Virus record (IMG/VR): IMGVR_UViG_3300033149_005750
Span: 1-20,516 of that record
Length of the DNA stretch: 20,516 nt
Origin: a virus
Reading direction: 5' to 3' (one strand)
The notes under the pieces were generated by a model. It searched no databases. It was not told the origin of the DNA and saw nothing but the letters and a program-made list of their open reading frames with translations. Of the stretch, positions 19,469 to 20,516 are shown in pieces; the stretch's first letter is position 1, and each line of letters opens with the position of its first letter. The position numbers and the translations under genes were made by a program.

Positions 19469-20516
19469 GAGCAAGAGCAAGCGCCGGGGAAGCAAATCCA
19501 AACGGAAACGCATGTCGGCGAAGGAAAGCAGACAGAAGCACCAGGCATCCGCCGCAGGTAAAGGTGGTGGCAACTGGTTCGATCTTCCGGACGGTGTAGG
19601 GCAATGGACGCCGGAAAAAGCTGCCAAGTACATGATCGATATTCTGCCTTATGAAACGACGTCTGCGAATCACCCGGACGACGTAGAACCGGGAGTCGTT
19701 TGGTATCGTTACAAGTTCGCAATACATCATGGCGTGGGTTCGGAGAATAAATCGATCGTCTGCCCGCGGTCCATTGGACAGAAATGCCCGCTCTGCGACG
19801 AGAAGGATAGGCTTTCAAAAGAAGACTACGACGAGCACGAAGAGGTCATCAAAGATTTGCGTCCGCAGAACTATATGGCATTCAACATTCTGGATCCCGA
19901 CGACCCGGAAAAGATTGCTATCTTCTCCATGAGCGTTGGCAAGTTCTACAACCTTCTGGAGCAGGAGTTGGAAGAAGCTGACGATGAGGAACTGGCGAAC
20001 TTCTTCGATGTGGATGAGCAAGGCAGGACACTGAAAGTCCGTTTCTCGAATGCCAGCTACGCCGGAAGCAAGTACATCGAAGCCACCAAACTGGACTTCG
20101 TCGAACGTGACGAGATGGACGAGGAGGATATCTTCCAGCGTGTTGTTTGTCTGGACGACATGTTCGTTGTCCTTCCTTACGACAAATTGAACGCTATGTT
20201 CCTGCAAGATGGCGATGAAGACGATGAGGAAGAGGAGGAAGAGCCTCCCAAGAAGTCCAAAGCGAAAACAGCACGCGACAAGAAGAAATCCAAGTCGCGA
20301 CGCGATGAGGAAGAAGAAGAGGAGGAAGAAGAGGATGATTGGGATGACGATGAGGAAGAGGAGGAAGAGCCTCCCAAGAAGTCCAAGTCTAAGTCGAAAC
20401 CTAAGTCCAAGCGTCGGCCTCCAGTAGAGGAGGAAGAGGAGGAAGAAGAAGAGGAAGAGGAAGAGGATGATTGGGATGACGATTGTGACGATGAAGAGGA
20501 GGAAGAAGAAGAGGAA
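19452..20516 (+). CDS. Single-stranded DNA-binding protein, gp32-like, with long acidic tail (3' partial)
   Basis: A frame of at least 355 residues open to the window edge. After a Lys/Arg/Ser-rich N-terminus (1-30) comes the OB-type core: NWFDLPDGVGQW, then a zinc site like T4 gp32, H92/H93, C104, C112, C115 (VCPRSIGQKCPLCDEK), and RFSNASYAGSKY and VVCLDDMFVVLPYDKL later in the core. From about 254 the protein becomes an extreme tail of Glu/Asp runs broken by PPKKSKxK basic blocks and DDWDDD. SSBs use a short acidic C-tail to recruit partners; this one exceeds 100 residues and is repetitive. AGGAG precedes ATG 19452. It coats single strands at forks and in recombination. Confidence 0.85.
   Translation, partial: MATRSKSKSKRRGSKSKRKRMSAKESRQKHQASAAGKGGGNWFDLPDGVGQWTPEKAAKYMIDILPYETTSANHPDDVEPGVVWYRYKFAIHHGVGSENKSIVCPRSIGQKCPLCDEKDRLSKEDYDEHEEVIKDLRPQNYMAFNILDPDDPEKIAIFSMSVGKFYNLLEQELEEADDEELANFFDVDEQGRTLKVRFSNASYAGSKYIEATKLDFVERDEMDEEDIFQRVVCLDDMFVVLPYDKLNAMFLQDGDEDDEEEEEEPPKKSKAKTARDKKKSKSRRDEEEEEEEEEDDWDDDEEEEEEPPKKSKSKSKPKSKRRPPVEEEEEEEEEEEEEDDWDDDCDDEEEEEEEE
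20220..20386 (+). repeat. 41-nt perfect direct repeat in the SSB tail
   Basis: A 41-nt segment at 20220-20260 recurs exactly at 20346-20386 (offset 126 nt), coding DDEEEEEEPPKKS. A second 21-nt repeat (coding EDDWDDD) lies at 20331-20351 and 20463-20483. In-frame duplication within the acidic tail is the likely cause. Confidence 0.8.

Noticed and set aside
20220-20386. 41-nt direct repeats as attachment or recombination sites
   Set aside because: They are in-frame low-complexity coding repeats; no integrase or tRNA end is nearby.

Overview
This window reads as part of the genome of a lytic tailed dsDNA bacteriophage (Caudoviricetes type). All supported genes lie on the + strand. They are tightly packed, often with ATGA-type 4-nt overlaps, and carry strong AGGAGG-like ribosome binding sites. 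The content is a complete phage replisome plus a 7-deazaguanine DNA-modification operon. The host cannot be fixed from the sequence; one near-consensus sigma70-type promoter points to a bacterial host with a standard housekeeping sigma factor. No tRNA, rRNA, CRISPR array, integrase or insertion sequence was seen. No stretch over 300 bases lacks a gene. Both ends cut genes.

Layout. (1) 1-3162: an accessory cluster of small proteins, most of them unknown and many with cysteine pairs typical of zinc ribbons, plus a small lytic-transglycosylase-like protein. (2) 3163-5346: an intergenic promoter-like box, a small sigma-70-like protein, a SNF2/SMARCAL1-like helicase and a ribbon-helix-helix-like protein. 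(3) 5343-8931: zinc-finger/Toprim primase, a probable replication initiator with an N-terminal winged helix, and a DnaB/RecA-like helicase that starts with TTG. A GC-rich repeat block followed by an AT-rich block inside the initiator gene is a candidate origin. (4) 8932-9723: a strong sigma70-like promoter, one gene for an acidic/basic low-complexity protein, and a rho-independent terminator. (5) 9724-13543: queC, queD, queE, a phosphoribosyltransferase-FolE fusion, and a dpdA-like transglycosylase. Together these should make preQ0 from GTP and insert it (or a derivative) into phage DNA in place of guanine. (6) 13479-18769: DnaN-like sliding clamp, UDG-like/3'-5' exonuclease protein, separate family-A polymerase, a small unknown protein, a zinc-ribbon HAD phosphatase and a clamp-loader ATPase. 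(7) 18808-end: a coiled-coil protein, a small membrane protein, and a gp32-like single-stranded DNA binding protein with a very long acidic tail, cut by the window end.

How they work together. Primase, initiator and helicase open and prime the DNA. The split PolA-type enzyme (editing and polymerising halves on separate genes) presumably runs on the phage's own clamp, loaded by the phage clamp loader. The SSB coats single strands. DpdA with the preQ0 pathway then modifies the DNA, which in known phages protects against restriction.

The main points for a second look are: a family-A polymerase motif-A fragment embedded in a small zinc-finger gene; the PRTase-FolE fusion; a possible lambda-O-style origin inside the initiator gene; duplicated TTATAGT boxes beside a phage sigma-like gene; the polA split, with loss of the usual UDG motif-B histidine and a possible clamp-binding C-terminus; and the shared acidic/basic tails of two proteins.
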